From Salibacteraceae bacterium (GTDB taxonomy: Bacteria > Bacteroidota > Bacteroidia > Flavobacteriales_G > Salibacteraceae), in the NCBI GenBank assembly GCA_018401875.1, contig JAGYJZ010000006.1, forward strand, positions 116,860 to 180,859: DNA of 64,000 bases. Direction: 5' to 3'. Positions within the stretch are counted from its first letter, which is position 1. The number at the start of each line of letters is the position of its first letter. Position numbers and translations under genes: made by a program. Shown in pieces: positions 1 through 7,966 of the stretch. Under the pieces are notes generated by a model. The model saw only the letters and a program-made list of their open reading frames with translations, had not been told where the DNA came from and searched no databases.

Positions 1-473
1 TCAAAGAGATTGATGAGTTTGTCGTGATCGGTGGTTAAAGGACATTGCGTAAAACTTTCTCCGCTGTAAACGACCAACCCGATGCGGTCCTCGTTGCGGT
101 TTTTGATGAATTCTATCGCCACTTCTTTAGCGGCTTCAAGTCGGTTGGGTTCAAAATCGCGGGCGAGCATGCTGCTCGAAATATCAAAGGCGATAACGAT
201 ATCAATTCCCTCTGTTTTTACGTCTTGCCAGCTGCTGCTCGATTGTGGCCGAGCCAGTGCCACGATGATGGCTGAAATGGCCAACAACCGCAGTGCAAAA
301 AGCATGTGATGCAGCTTTGATTTCCAACCGGTTTTTCCCTTGAAAAACTGGGCGGTCGAATACCCCACCACGGCCTGTCGCTTCCAATACTTTAGCACGT
401 ACCAGAGCACCAGTAAAGGAATGACAACCAATGCACATAAAAAATTGATATGTGCAAATTCCCAATCAGCCAT
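1..473 (-). CDS. batA: BatA-like von Willebrand factor A membrane protein, 5' part only (runs off the window)
   Basis: The frame opens with ATG at 473 and stays open to base 1, so about 157 N-terminal residues are visible and the C-terminus is missing. Visible parts are a hydrophobic segment near residues 10-26, a basic stretch, a second membrane segment around residues 58-72 and then a VWA domain. The domain starts with the metal-ion-dependent adhesion motif DISSS (DxSxS) and continues DRIGLVVYSGESF. This matches BatA of Bacteroidota aerotolerance operons, a membrane-anchored VWA protein facing the periplasm. The start overlaps the end of the preceding gene by 8 bases (466-473), which suggests translational coupling in one operon with moxR and DUF58. 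The family role (stress tolerance, possibly chaperone or complex assembly) is poorly defined. The identification is strong from order and motif. Confidence 0.88.
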   Translation of the reverse strand, partial: MADWEFAHINFLCALVVIPLLVLWYVLKYWKRQAVVGYSTAQFFKGKTGWKSKLHHMLFALRLLAISAIIVALARPQSSSSWQDVKTEGIDIVIAFDISSSMLARDFEPNRLEAAKEVAIEFIKNRNEDRIGLVVYSGESFTQCPLTTDHDKLINLF

Positions 474-1410
474 GGTGATTTTCTGTTGTCTGATTTTGCT
501 GCGATGATGTTACTTCTACGAAACGCTTAACGATCGAAAAATTGAGTTCATTCTCACTACCAACTGGACTTTCCTTAGCGAATTTCACCAAATCGGAAAG
601 AAAGAGCAGCTGTTTCACTTTTCCGATTTGCTCTACTGAAATTTCTGGATTATGGCGCAGCGATCGTATGATTTCGTCAGTGGTTTGTTCTAAGGCTGGA
701 ATGAAAAAATGAAACTCGATGTACTCCCTCAGAATGTAACTCAGCTTTGAGTAGTATGCCTTTATTTTTCCTGCTTGCCATAGTTTTTCTTCGTGCAGCT
801 TATCCAGCCTTTCCAGCGCTGTTTCAAACGCAGGTTTGGTAGGAACAACAATTTCTTTTTCCGGCTTTGGCTTTTTCTGCGATAATTTGAATACCACAAA
901 CGTGATCAAAGCGATGAGTGCGATTGCAATGGCAATCCAAGTCCAGTTTTCCTGCAGCCATTCTTTCAACGAGAATGGCACTTCCTCAATTTCCATAATG
1001 TCGATGATGCCTTTGGCGGTGTCTATATCGATGGTTTGCACGGCAATTAAAAATGGGTTTGACGCGATGGTGTCGCCATTGATGATTCCAATGCGCGGTG
1101 AAATAGGGAAGTAGCCCGAATCGAAACTTGTAATGGTAAACGACTGCTTGAGAATGCGCTGCTCGAGTTGGGTGCCTTCAAAACTTGTGTCAATTATACT
1201 TCGTTCGAGCACTTCAATCTGGGTAATCAATGTGTCTTCGATCAGCGGTAAGATCATGGTGTCACTGGCAGCGCCCTTCATCACCACCGTCATGGTCATT
1301 TGCTCACCAATCAGCATGCTTTCTCGATCGGTGCTAATTTCCAGCGACCGCTCTTGCGCACGACTTGCGAATTGAACGCACAACAAGGCTATGAGCACTA
1401 TCCACCTCAT
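466..1410 (-). CDS. Bat-operon single-pass membrane protein of unknown function
   Basis: This 314-residue protein has an N-terminal signal peptide (MRWIVLIALLCVQFASRAQ), a periplasmic beta-rich region to about residue 155, one membrane helix near 157-176 followed by a lysine/proline-rich stop-transfer, and a cytoplasmic helical region to the end. It sits between DUF58 and batA, where Bacteroidota operons regularly carry an uncharacterised protein of this architecture, sometimes compared with BatD. It overlaps the upstream DUF58 gene by 4 bases (1407-1410, ATGA) and batA by 8, so the set is probably co-translated. No catalytic motif is apparent. A role as a membrane partner of the MoxR/VWA complex is inferred from position only. 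Confidence 0.75.
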   Translation of the reverse strand: MRWIVLIALLCVQFASRAQERSLEISTDRESMLIGEQMTMTVVMKGAASDTMILPLIEDTLITQIEVLERSIIDTSFEGTQLEQRILKQSFTITSFDSGYFPISPRIGIINGDTIASNPFLIAVQTIDIDTAKGIIDIMEIEEVPFSLKEWLQENWTWIAIAIALIALITFVVFKLSQKKPKPEKEIVVPTKPAFETALERLDKLHEEKLWQAGKIKAYYSKLSYILREYIEFHFFIPALEQTTDEIIRSLRHNPEISVEQIGKVKQLLFLSDLVKFAKESPVGSENELNFSIVKRFVEVTSSQQNQTTENHHG

Positions 1411-2282
1411 CGTTTTGATTCTCGTTTTTTAAACAGTTGCATCAGCGGTTGCACATAGCTTCTGTTGGTGTATAAATGCGTATAATCGATTCCGCTCTTG
1501 CGCAATAATTCTTCTGTTTCGAGGATTTTTTTATCTCGATTTCGCTTGTAATTGGCGCGCACTTCTTTGTCAGAGGTATCTACCCAAAATGTTTGTCCTG
1601 ATTCGTAGTCTTTGATCGGCACCAATCCTAAATCGGGGAGCGTTTCTTCGGCAATATCCTTGGTTAAAAGTGTAACAAAGTCGTGTTTGCGCTTCGCAAT
1701 TCTTAGTGGCTTTTCGTAATCTGAATCCAGCATGTCGGAAATCAAAAAGGCGATGCTCCGTTTTTTCGTCACGTTGTTAAAGAAACTCAGGGCTTCTTTG
1801 ATGTTCGTGCCCGTGCTGATCGGCTCAAAATCGATTAATTCGCGGATTATTCGAAGAATATGGCTTTTGCCTTTTTTAGGAGGAATGTATTTTTCGATGC
1901 GGTCGCTGAATAGAATTACTCCAATTTTGTCGTTGTTCTGAACGGCTGAAAACGCCAATACAGCCGCTACTTCGGTGATCATTTCACGCTTGAGCATCGA
2001 CTTTGATCCAAAATTTTCTGACGCGCTCACATCCACGATGAGCATCATGGTGATCTCTCGTTCTTCCTCAAACACTTTAACGTACGGGTGGTTTAACCGT
2101 GCAGTCACGTTCCAATCGATGCTTCGAATGGGATCGCCAGGCATGTATTCGCGCACTTCGCTGAACGCCATACCGCGGCCTTTGAAGGCAGAATGGTATT
2201 CGCCCGAGAAGATTTGATTGCTCAATCCCCTCGTTTTTATTTCAATTTTCCGTACTCGTTTTAATAATTCTGAGGTTTCCAT
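1407..2282 (-). CDS. DUF58 domain protein (VWA-like) of the MoxR/Bat operon
   Basis: A 291-residue soluble protein with the DUF58 hallmark near residues 40-55 (REYMPGDPIRSIDWNVTAR) and a VWA-like core with DVSAS (DxSxS metal site) at roughly 85-90. DUF58 proteins are almost always partners of MoxR AAA+ ATPases and are thought to act as adaptor or substrate modules in assembly or metal insertion. Here the gene lies 58 bases downstream of moxR and overlaps the next gene by 4 bases. The start gives the family-typical N-terminus (METSELLKRVRKIEIKTRG). A second, independent DUF58 gene lies at 15315-16244. Confidence 0.9.
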   Translation of the reverse strand: METSELLKRVRKIEIKTRGLSNQIFSGEYHSAFKGRGMAFSEVREYMPGDPIRSIDWNVTARLNHPYVKVFEEEREITMMLIVDVSASENFGSKSMLKREMITEVAAVLAFSAVQNNDKIGVILFSDRIEKYIPPKKGKSHILRIIRELIDFEPISTGTNIKEALSFFNNVTKKRSIAFLISDMLDSDYEKPLRIAKRKHDFVTLLTKDIAEETLPDLGLVPIKDYESGQTFWVDTSDKEVRANYKRNRDKKILETEELLRKSGIDYTHLYTNRSYVQPLMQLFKKRESKR

Positions 2283-2340
2283 TACATCGCTTTGCGTTTA
2301 GATAAAAGTCTTTAGAGTAAAACTTGGTCTCATCGCGCGG

Positions 2341-3339
2341 TTATGGCACTTCTACTTTATTCAGAATTTCATCGATGATGTTTTCACTGGTAATGTTTTC
2401 TGCTTCTGCTTCGTAGGTCAATCCGATGCGGTGCCTCAACACATCTTTGCAGATGGCGCGCACATCTTCAGGAATCACATATCCTCTGCGTTTGATAAAG
2501 GCATACGCCTTCGAAGCAAGGGCCAAGTTGATGCTCGCTCTTGGCGATCCACCAAAGTTGATCAAGTCTTTGAAGTGCGGCATGCCAAAATCTTCAGGCT
2601 TTCGTGTTGCGAATACAATGTCAACAATGTATTGCTCGATCTTTTCATCCATGTACACTTCACGCACCACTTGGCGAGCTTTTAAAATATCATCGGTGGA
2701 AAGCACTTTCTGAGGCATCGGAATTTCGGTTTGCGAAATGTTTTGTCGGATGATCAGTTTCTCTTCTTCCATTTTAGGATAATCGAGCACTACTTTCAGC
2801 ATGAATCGGTCAACTTGCGCTTCGGGAAGGGGATATGTTCCTTCTTGCTCTACAGGGTTTTGTGTGGCCAACACCAAGAAGGGTTTGGGAAGTGCAAATG
2901 TTTCGTCACCGATGGTCACTTGCTTTTCTTGCATGGCTTCGAGCAGTGCGCTCTGCACTTTTGCCGGTGCGCGGTTGATCTCGTCAGCCAACACGAAATT
3001 GGCAAACAACGGACCTTTTCTAACGGTGAATTCGTCTTTTTTTACTTGGTAAATCTGCGTACCGATGAGGTCGGCAGGCAAGAGGTCGGGGGTGAATTGA
3101 AGCCGACTAAAGTCGGCATGAATGGTAGAAGCCAATGATTTTATGGCCAGGGTTTTTGCCAATCCGGGAACACCTTCAAGCAAAATATGACCATTTGATA
3201 GCAGGCAAATAATCATGCGGTCGATCATGTATTTCTGCCCAATGATGGCCTTGTCCATTTCGCGATTGATCAGCTCAATGAAGGCACTTTCCTTTTCAAT
3301 CTTTTCGTTCAGCGCTCTGATATCAGTTGCAGTTTCCAT
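2341..3339 (-). CDS. MoxR family AAA+ ATPase
   Basis: A 332-residue AAA+ ATPase with a Walker A loop GVPGLAKT near residues 56-63, Walker B VLADEINRAP near 115-124, the AMQEKQVTI segment and the sensor region LVLATQNPVEQEGTYPLPEAQ that defines the MoxR family. MoxR proteins are cytoplasmic chaperone-like ATPases that work with VWA proteins in maturation of enzymes or envelope complexes. It is the first gene of a minus-strand operon moxR-DUF58-membrane protein-batA. The length is normal for the family. The 182-base gap to the divergent gene at 3522 must hold its promoter, but no clear TAnnTTTG box was seen there. Confidence 0.95.
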   Translation of the reverse strand: METATDIRALNEKIEKESAFIELINREMDKAIIGQKYMIDRMIICLLSNGHILLEGVPGLAKTLAIKSLASTIHADFSRLQFTPDLLPADLIGTQIYQVKKDEFTVRKGPLFANFVLADEINRAPAKVQSALLEAMQEKQVTIGDETFALPKPFLVLATQNPVEQEGTYPLPEAQVDRFMLKVVLDYPKMEEEKLIIRQNISQTEIPMPQKVLSTDDILKARQVVREVYMDEKIEQYIVDIVFATRKPEDFGMPHFKDLINFGGSPRASINLALASKAYAFIKRRGYVIPEDVRAICKDVLRHRIGLTYEAEAENITSENIIDEILNKVEVP

Positions 3340-3521
3340 GTATTTAGGTTTTCAACAATTTGTTTCATTTGAAGACACGCGAAAATGTTAATAAACGCGC
3401 CCGTTTGGAGTGCATCCGCTGTTAAACAATGTTAAGAACTAATCATCGCTGAATGCCTTGATAAATCAGGGGTTCTATTATTTTTCGAGCCTCAAAATTT
3501 TGAAAAATTTAACGTTCAAAA

Positions 3522-3938
3522 ATGGCTGAAATTAAACGGAACGACATGCTGCTTTCAGAGGTGATAAATCATGTGAAGGATTTTCATAATGCTTTCAATA
3601 TCAAGAACAATGAATCGCCCACGGTGGAAGTGGATGAGAAGTCGGTGTTACTGCGTTATAAACTGATGCGCGAAGAGAATGAAGAATACCTCGAAGCAGC
3701 GCAAAATGGCGATTTGGTGGAAGTGGCCGATGCCCTTGGCGATATGCTGTATATTTTGTGTGGAACGATTTTGAGCCACGGCATGCAGCATAAAATCGCA
3801 GAAGTATTTGAAGAAATCCAACGGAGCAACATGAGCAAGTTGGACAAAAACGGGCAGCCGATCTACCGTGAGGATGGAAAAGTGATGAAAAGCGACCTTT
3901 ATTTTAAGCCGAACATTAAGGAAATTCTAACGCGATGA
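3522..3938 (+). CDS. MazG-like all-alpha NTP pyrophosphohydrolase
   Basis: A 138-residue protein with the metal-binding pattern of all-alpha NTP pyrophosphatases: EENEE near residues 50-54 and EVADALGD near 67-74 (ExxE...ExxD). The family hydrolyses nucleoside triphosphates to monophosphates and pyrophosphate in house-cleaning of non-canonical nucleotides, or acts as a phosphoribosyl-ATP pyrophosphatase-like enzyme. The C-terminal region (NMSKLDKNGQPIYREDGKVMK) is typical of the phage/MazG-like pyrophosphatase subfamily. The gene is divergent from moxR and its 3' end overlaps the convergent ribH by 12 bases. The exact nucleotide substrate cannot be read from sequence. Confidence 0.88.
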   Translation: MAEIKRNDMLLSEVINHVKDFHNAFNIKNNESPTVEVDEKSVLLRYKLMREENEEYLEAAQNGDLVEVADALGDMLYILCGTILSHGMQHKIAEVFEEIQRSNMSKLDKNGQPIYREDGKVMKSDLYFKPNIKEILTR

Positions 3939-4424
3939 AGGCATGGAATCGCGCAGGTGAAGCATTCTTAATGCAGTAACAGCGGCTTCGGTTCCTTTGT
4001 TGCCGTGTATTCCTCCGCTTCGGGCCCGCGACTGCTCTATGGTGTCGTCTGTGAGCACGCCAAAGATTACAGGCACGTTGTGTTTGATTGAAACGTCTTT
4101 AATGCCTTGCGATACGGCTTGGCATACATAGTCAAAGTGTGCAGTTTCTCCTCTGATCACCGAACCCAGGCAGATCACGGCATCGGCCTTGAATCGCTCA
4201 ATCGCCCATTGTGCTCCGAGCGGAAGCTCAAAGCTACCGGGAACCTCAAAGGTTTTCATGTGGTGCGCAGGAACATCGGCATTAATGAGCAAATCCATCG
4301 CTCCGTCAAGCAAGCCGTCCGTAATTTCTTCGTTCCATTCGGCTTTTACAATAGCAATCTTCCATTTCTCATTCACCTTTGGCAGGTGCTGAAAATCAGA
4401 AAGATTTTTATTGATTGTTGCCAT
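3927..4424 (-). CDS. ribH: 6,7-dimethyl-8-ribityllumazine synthase
   Basis: A 165-residue lumazine synthase, which condenses 5-amino-6-ribitylamino-uracil with dihydroxybutanone phosphate in the penultimate step of riboflavin synthesis. Seen are the N-terminal FNxx-equivalent AEWNEE, the substrate loop VPGSFELPLGAQ, the GSVIRGETAHFDYVCQAVSQGI motif with catalytic His, and PVIFGVLTDDTIEQSRAR. Length and motif order are normal for an icosahedral lumazine synthase. Its start codon overlaps the stop codon of the upstream TPR gene (TAATG), so the two are probably one transcript. No other riboflavin gene and no FMN riboswitch were seen here. Confidence 0.96.
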   Translation of the reverse strand: MATINKNLSDFQHLPKVNEKWKIAIVKAEWNEEITDGLLDGAMDLLINADVPAHHMKTFEVPGSFELPLGAQWAIERFKADAVICLGSVIRGETAHFDYVCQAVSQGIKDVSIKHNVPVIFGVLTDDTIEQSRARSGGIHGNKGTEAAVTALRMLHLRDSMPSSR

Positions 4425-5104
4425 TATTTTTTCGCGAGACCTTCAGCGCGAGCGATAAACTTTTCGATCTGCTGACCTTCGTTGCTGTTGGGGTATTCTG
4501 CTTTGATGCGGTTATACAGTTCGAGCGCATCGCTGAAATCGCCCACCTCTTCATAGGTGCGTGCCGCCTTCATCAAATAGATGGGAGTCGTTAAATCGTT
4601 GGTTGAATGATCAAAAGCACTTTCGTAATAGCTGATCGCCTTGTCTACTTCGCCCAATTCCATGTAGGCATCGCCTGTGGCACCAAGTGCTAAGGCACAT
4701 ACCATGATGTCGCTGCAGTCATAGTCTTCCAAGTATTGAATGGCTTCTTCGTATTGGCCCAATCGCAAATAGGAAATACCAGCGTAGTAGCTGGCCAAGT
4801 TGGCCGTTTCTGTGATGCCGTAATTATCAATGATGTCTAAGAAGCCGTAAGCAACGTCATTGCCATACAGCGCTTGGTCGAGGCTGTCATTCGCAAATGC
4901 CTTCTGCGCTTGCCAAATTTGCTCTTGCGCCTCCACTTCTTGTGGTTGGAGGTAAAAGTTCTTGTAGGCAAAGTATGACGCCAGCATCAGCACGATGGCA
5001 CCAACGATAATCGTTAAACTTTTCTGGTTTTCTACAACCCAATGTTCGGTCTTCGAGTAAACTTCTTCTACGTCTACAATTATTTCTTCCTGATCTTTCG
5101 CCAT
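4424..5104 (-). CDS. membrane-anchored tetratricopeptide repeat protein (YfgM-like)
   Basis: The start was set at ATG 5104 (MAKDQEEIIVDVEEVYSKTE), giving 226 residues. A longer in-frame reading reaches 5176 but would run over a promoter-like TATATTTG box at 5128-5135. The protein has a short acidic cytoplasmic N-terminus, one membrane helix near residues 27-46 (LTIIVGAIVLMLASYFAY), then at least three TPR-like helical repeats (for example YYAGISYLRLGQYEEAIQYLE and LYNRIKAEYPNSNEGQQIEKFI). This resembles YfgM-type ancillary proteins and Bacteroidota TPR proteins placed beside ribH. It probably scaffolds periplasmic interactions. No enzymatic motif was seen. It is divergently transcribed from recF. 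Confidence 0.85.
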   Translation of the reverse strand: MAKDQEEIIVDVEEVYSKTEHWVVENQKSLTIIVGAIVLMLASYFAYKNFYLQPQEVEAQEQIWQAQKAFANDSLDQALYGNDVAYGFLDIIDNYGITETANLASYYAGISYLRLGQYEEAIQYLEDYDCSDIMVCALALGATGDAYMELGEVDKAISYYESAFDHSTNDLTTPIYLMKAARTYEEVGDFSDALELYNRIKAEYPNSNEGQQIEKFIARAEGLAKK

Positions 5105-5127
5105 TGTTACCCTTAAAAATGAGGCTG

Positions 5128-5135
5128 CAAATATA
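5128..5135 (-). promoter_or_regulatory. candidate -7 box (TATATTTG) for the TPR-ribH operon
   Basis: On the minus strand this reads TATATTTG, matching the Bacteroidota housekeeping -7 consensus TAnnTTTG. It places transcription start about 15-20 bases before the ATG at 5104. No good TTTG -33 element was recognised, so the call rests on the -7 match and position. Confidence 0.5.
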
Positions 5136-5180
5136 TTTTTTTTAAGACAGTTCGCACACTGTCTTCTTCTGGTCAAATTC

Positions 5181-5188
5181 TACCTTTG
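5181..5188 (+). promoter_or_regulatory. candidate -7 box (TACCTTTG) for recF
   Basis: TACCTTTG matches TAnnTTTG and ends only 7 bases before the recF ATG at 5196. If it is used, the transcript would be leaderless or nearly so. The -33 region has no clear TTG. Confidence 0.45.
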
Positions 5189-5195
5189 AACGCTT

Positions 5196-6299
5196 ATGCA
5201 TTTATCAGAACTCAGCATCGTCAATTTTAAGAACATTCAAGACGCACATTTTGAGTTGTCAGAGAAGGTTAACTGCTTCCTAGGAAACAATGGTGCGGGC
5301 AAAACCACGGTGTTGGATGCCATTTATTACCTCTCGTTTTGCAAAAGTTTTTTTAATCCGATCGATTCGCAAAACATCCGTCATGACGAAGGATATTTTG
5401 TGCTTGACGGAAAGTTTTTTTTAGAAGGTGAGTCGGAAAGGGTGTTTTGTGGCTTGAAACGCAACGAGAAAAAGAAGTTCAAGCGCAACCAAAAAGAATA
5501 CGATCGCTTGGCCGACCACATTGGGGTGATTCCATTGGTGATGATCGCACCATCTGATACGGCATTGATCAGAGAAGGAAGCGACATGAGGCGTAAGTTT
5601 ATGGATGGGATTATTTCGCAGTACAACAAGTCGTATTTAGATACACTTCTTCATTACAATCGCCTACTGGCTCAGCGCAACGCCATGCTCAAACACCAAT
5701 GGGCAGAAGGAAAATACGATACTACAAGCCTCGAAGTATTTGACGAGCAATTGCACGCCCATGGCACCGAACTTCACCTTGAGCGCAAACGATTCTTAGA
5801 AGGTTACTTGCCCATTTTTTCGAATTTCTACCGACTCATTTCCGGTGGTGCAGAAGAAGTAACCATCGTCTATCAAAGTCAATTGGATGAAGCTCCGCTG
5901 CTCAATTTACTCACAGAGCATCGAAAGCGAGACTACCGCGCGCAATACACCACCCAAGGAATTCACAAGGATGATTTGGAATTCAACATCGGTGACTATC
6001 CGCTAAAGAAATTTGGCAGTCAAGGGCAGAAGAAAAGCTTCGTGACGAGTTTACGCTTGGCGCAATTTGATTATTTGAAGGAATTGAAACAGCGCAAGCC
6101 CATTTTGTTGCTTGACGACATTTTCGATAAACTGGACGACCACCGTGTGGCGGCATTGATGAAGTTGGTGAGCGAAGAGCACTTCGGTCAAATTTTTATT
6201 ACCGATGCCAACCTGCACCGCGTTCCTGATTTGTTTAAAGATCAGAATGTGCCGTTGAAAAAATTTGTGGTCGACAAAGGGGCAATTGACCAACTTTGA
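5196..6299 (+). CDS. recF: DNA replication and repair protein RecF
   Basis: A 367-residue SMC-like ATPase that binds gapped DNA and helps load RecA with RecO and RecR. Walker A is GNNGAGKTT near residues 30-38, the signature region is KKFGSQGQKKSFVTSLRLAQ near 270-290, and Walker B is ILLLDDIFDKLDDHR near 303-317. Length is normal. It is followed after 3 bases by a DUF721 gene, the recurring recF neighbour in Bacteroidota. The start codon is immediately downstream of a candidate -7 box. Confidence 0.96.
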   Translation: MHLSELSIVNFKNIQDAHFELSEKVNCFLGNNGAGKTTVLDAIYYLSFCKSFFNPIDSQNIRHDEGYFVLDGKFFLEGESERVFCGLKRNEKKKFKRNQKEYDRLADHIGVIPLVMIAPSDTALIREGSDMRRKFMDGIISQYNKSYLDTLLHYNRLLAQRNAMLKHQWAEGKYDTTSLEVFDEQLHAHGTELHLERKRFLEGYLPIFSNFYRLISGGAEEVTIVYQSQLDEAPLLNLLTEHRKRDYRAQYTTQGIHKDDLEFNIGDYPLKKFGSQGQKKSFVTSLRLAQFDYLKELKQRKPILLLDDIFDKLDDHRVAALMKLVSEEHFGQIFITDANLHRVPDLFKDQNVPLKKFVVDKGAIDQL

Positions 6300-6302
6300 T
6301 GC

Positions 6303-6614
6303 ATGGGGCTCTACGATCAACATAAAAGAAAGAACAACCAAGAAAGCCTGGGGCAGGTGATTGAGCGCATGCTGCGGGTGTATCGACTCAAAAGCGGACT
6401 CACAGAAATCACCCTGAAAAGCGACTGGGAAAAAATTGTTGGTCCCGCCATAGCCGGCCGCACAGACGACATCATCTTGAGGGGCGGAAAACTTATCTTA
6501 AAGCTCAGTTCAGCCGCCCTGCGGCAAGAATTGCACTACCAGCGCGAAGACATCGTGCGAAACGTAAATGCGCATTTAGGCGAAGAGGTGGTGAAGGAAG
6601 TGCTGCTGCAGTAG
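6303..6614 (+). CDS. DUF721 domain protein (DciA-like)
   Basis: A 103-residue protein of the DUF721 family, with the conserved ESLGQVIERMLRVYRL start, WEKIVGPAIAGRT core and LILKLSSAALRQELHYQRE. The wider family includes DciA, a loader or partner of replicative helicase in bacteria lacking DnaC/DnaI. This short form is the one linked to recF in Bacteroidota. It is 3 bases downstream of recF and almost certainly co-transcribed. A DNA-replication role is inferred from family and context. Confidence 0.85.
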   Translation: MGLYDQHKRKNNQESLGQVIERMLRVYRLKSGLTEITLKSDWEKIVGPAIAGRTDDIILRGGKLILKLSSAALRQELHYQREDIVRNVNAHLGEEVVKEVLLQ

Positions 6615-6640
6615 CGGTTCGAGTTTCAAGGCTTAGGAGA

Positions 6641-6670
6641 TTTATAATTTATAATTCATGATTTATAATT
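6641..6670. repeat. AT-rich heptanucleotide tandem array (TTTATAA)
   Basis: Four successive 7-base units, TTTATAA, TTTATAA, TTCATGA and TTTATAA, follow the DUF721 stop codon by 26 bases. The period is exactly 7 with two substitutions in unit three. It begins the gene-poor patch 6615-7038, which otherwise holds a second heptamer array and repeat copy A. Confidence 0.8.
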
Positions 6671-6715
6671 GGACTTCGAGCATACCACAATGTTGAATCA
6701 AATCGCGAACTCCAA

Positions 6716-6749
6716 AACCACGAACCACGAACCACGAACCAACCAACCC
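6716..6749. repeat. heptanucleotide tandem array (ACCACGA) grading into CCAA repeats
   Basis: Three ACCACGA units are followed by CCAACCAACCC, which is also the left edge of interspersed repeat copy A. Degenerate units of the same type recur at 9409-9510. Confidence 0.75.
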
Positions 6750-6867
6750 AAGCAAACATAAGCCAAAGCATTTTTAGAGCCAAGCCTTTTTTTGATGGTG
6801 GCAATAACTGGCGCAACTATAAAACTTTTAAGATGGCGCATGTCAAAATGGGGTGTGCCACTGCGCG
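6739..6867 (-). repeat. interspersed hairpin repeat, copy A
   Basis: About 130 bases are shared with copy B (7777-7906), and the first 45 or so also with copy C (from 9351). Common elements in order are CCAACCAACCC, an AAACATAAGCCAAAG block, TTTTTAG, and (A and B only) GGCAATAACTGGCGCAACTA followed by an imperfect hairpin. In copy A the hairpin arms are 6831-6840 and 6854-6862, with one bulged base and one wobble pair relative to the perfect stem of copy B. Strand is assigned by the neighbouring genes only. It lies just downstream of the ParE/antitoxin pair. Confidence 0.75.
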
Positions 6868-7038
6868 CGAGGAAAAAAATCGAACAAAATTTCAACGCGT
6901 GATGCGCCACTCGCCTAAAGGTTCGCGGCTAAAAAACGTGCGATATTCGAAGGCCGCTTCGGTCAAAAGTAAAACTAATCGTTGAGAAAATACTATCCAA
7001 CGGAGCCGTGACACTTAAGCATGTTTCTTCAGTCGCTG

Positions 7039-7350
7039 TTAGCCAAAGTGCTTTTTTATTTCTTTTTCTATCGAGTCAGGGTCTTGCCGATTATCGATTA
7101 ATGTAACAATGAAAATTGAGTCTTCTGCTATTTTGTAAAGAATGGATGTCTGTTTGGTAATAATAAGTTTTCTCAATTCAGGGCGCACTTCACTTTTTGG
7201 AAATCCTTCTGGGTTGGATTCTAAAGCTTTAAGTCGTTCAGTAAACTTTTGAATGAACTTTTCTTTTGTCTTTAGCGACCATTTTTCTTCTAAGAAGTCC
7301 AAAAGCAAATTAGTCTTATAGGCAGCAAGGGTAGAAAGACGAATATTCAT
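7039..7350 (-). CDS. RelE/ParE family toxin
   Basis: A 103-residue protein with the RelE/ParE fold pattern: an N-terminal helical region (AAYKTNLLLDFLEEKWSLKTKEKF), FTERLKALESNPEGFPKSE, and a C-terminal strand pair ending YKIAEDSIFIVTLIDNRQDP. The family contains ribosome-dependent mRNA interferases and gyrase inhibitors; this sequence looks closer to ParE but the target is undetermined. It overlaps the upstream antitoxin gene by 4 bases (7347-7350), the usual antitoxin-first arrangement. It is flanked by hairpin repeat copies A and B. Confidence 0.88.
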   Translation of the reverse strand: MNIRLSTLAAYKTNLLLDFLEEKWSLKTKEKFIQKFTERLKALESNPEGFPKSEVRPELRKLIITKQTSILYKIAEDSIFIVTLIDNRQDPDSIEKEIKKHFG

Positions 7351-7565
7351 GAAACTTTTTTAAGAAAGTCTTCAAGAGCAATAGTTTCCCCGCGTTCGAT
7401 TTGTGCTAGTCCAATTTCTACTTCTCTGCGCTGAGCTTCAGAAAGTTCAAGCCAAAAATCTTTACCCTGAACTTTTAAAGTCGAGTAGAGTTTATTAAGA
7501 AGTTCTTCGCTCTCTGTATGAAGAATTTGCTTTACAAGTTCGAGTTTTAAAGCTTGAATATCCAT
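7347..7565 (-). CDS. antitoxin of the ParE-type pair
   Basis: The start was placed at ATG 7565 (MDIQALKLELVKQILHTESEE), giving 72 residues; a TTG six codons earlier is a weaker alternative. The N-terminal half is amphipathic helices. The tail (EIGLAQIERGETIALEDFLKKV) resembles the toxin-binding segment of many RelB/ParD-like or addiction-module antitoxins. No full ribbon-helix-helix motif was confidently recognised, so the DNA-binding class is uncertain. Function is assigned from size and coupling to the toxin gene. Confidence 0.8.
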   Translation of the reverse strand: MDIQALKLELVKQILHTESEELLNKLYSTLKVQGKDFWLELSEAQRREVEIGLAQIERGETIALEDFLKKVS

Positions 7566-7776
7566 TTTAAGTCGTTTGTCCAAATTTAGTGAATTTCATT
7601 TCAGTTAAGCTTAATGTTGTTCCTCTTTTTGCATTTTGCCAAACATTTCGCTACATTCAACTTAGCACTTATTAATTCAGTTTTCATTGCGTTAATTGTT
7701 TGCTCAGCAATAGGTTGATTCGTTTTTTAGTGGTTTGTTTTTGCATGAAATGTTTATCAATCATCCCCCTCACCAT

Positions 7777-7906
7777 CCAACCAACCCAAACATAAGCCAA
7801 AGCATTTTTAGCGCCAAGGCTTTTTCTTGAAGGGGGCAATAACTGGCGCAACTATAAATTTCTGAAAGTGGCGCAGTGCCGAAATGGGGCGCGCCACTTT
7901 GTGTGA
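7777..7906 (-). repeat. interspersed hairpin repeat, copy B
   Basis: Similar to copy A along its whole length. It also shares a 5' extension, TCAATCATCCCCCTCACCA, with copy C (7757-7775 against 9334-9352). It contains a perfect 10-base inverted repeat, AAAGTGGCGC at 7865-7874 and GCGCCACTTT at 7891-7900, around a 16-base loop. Small differences in the TTGG/CCAA run between copies look like slippage. It occupies most of the otherwise gene-free stretch 7566-8062. Confidence 0.8.
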
Positions 7907-7948
7907 ACATGGAAGACGCATTAGAAGCCGGCACGCTCCGCACAGCAA

Positions 7949-7966
7949 TCCCGGTAGCTATCGGGA
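7949..7966. repeat. 18-base near-perfect palindrome
   Basis: TCCCGGTAGCTATCGGGA is self-complementary except for one G/T pair. A second, shorter inverted repeat CGCCTCAGGCG lies at 8018-8028. Both are in the gene-free stretch next to repeat copy B. Palindromes of this kind recur between genes in many Bacteroidota (recollection, not checked). No specific function can be assigned. Confidence 0.6.

Noticed and set aside
2731..3138. 135-codon plus-strand frame opposite moxR.
   Set aside because: Antisense to a strongly conserved AAA+ ATPase gene; its sequence shows no family features.
6698..6910. Open frame of 70 codons on the minus strand through repeat copy A.
   Set aside because: Composed of repeat and heptamer sequence. 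The matching frame in copy B is broken, so it is treated as repeat, not a gene.
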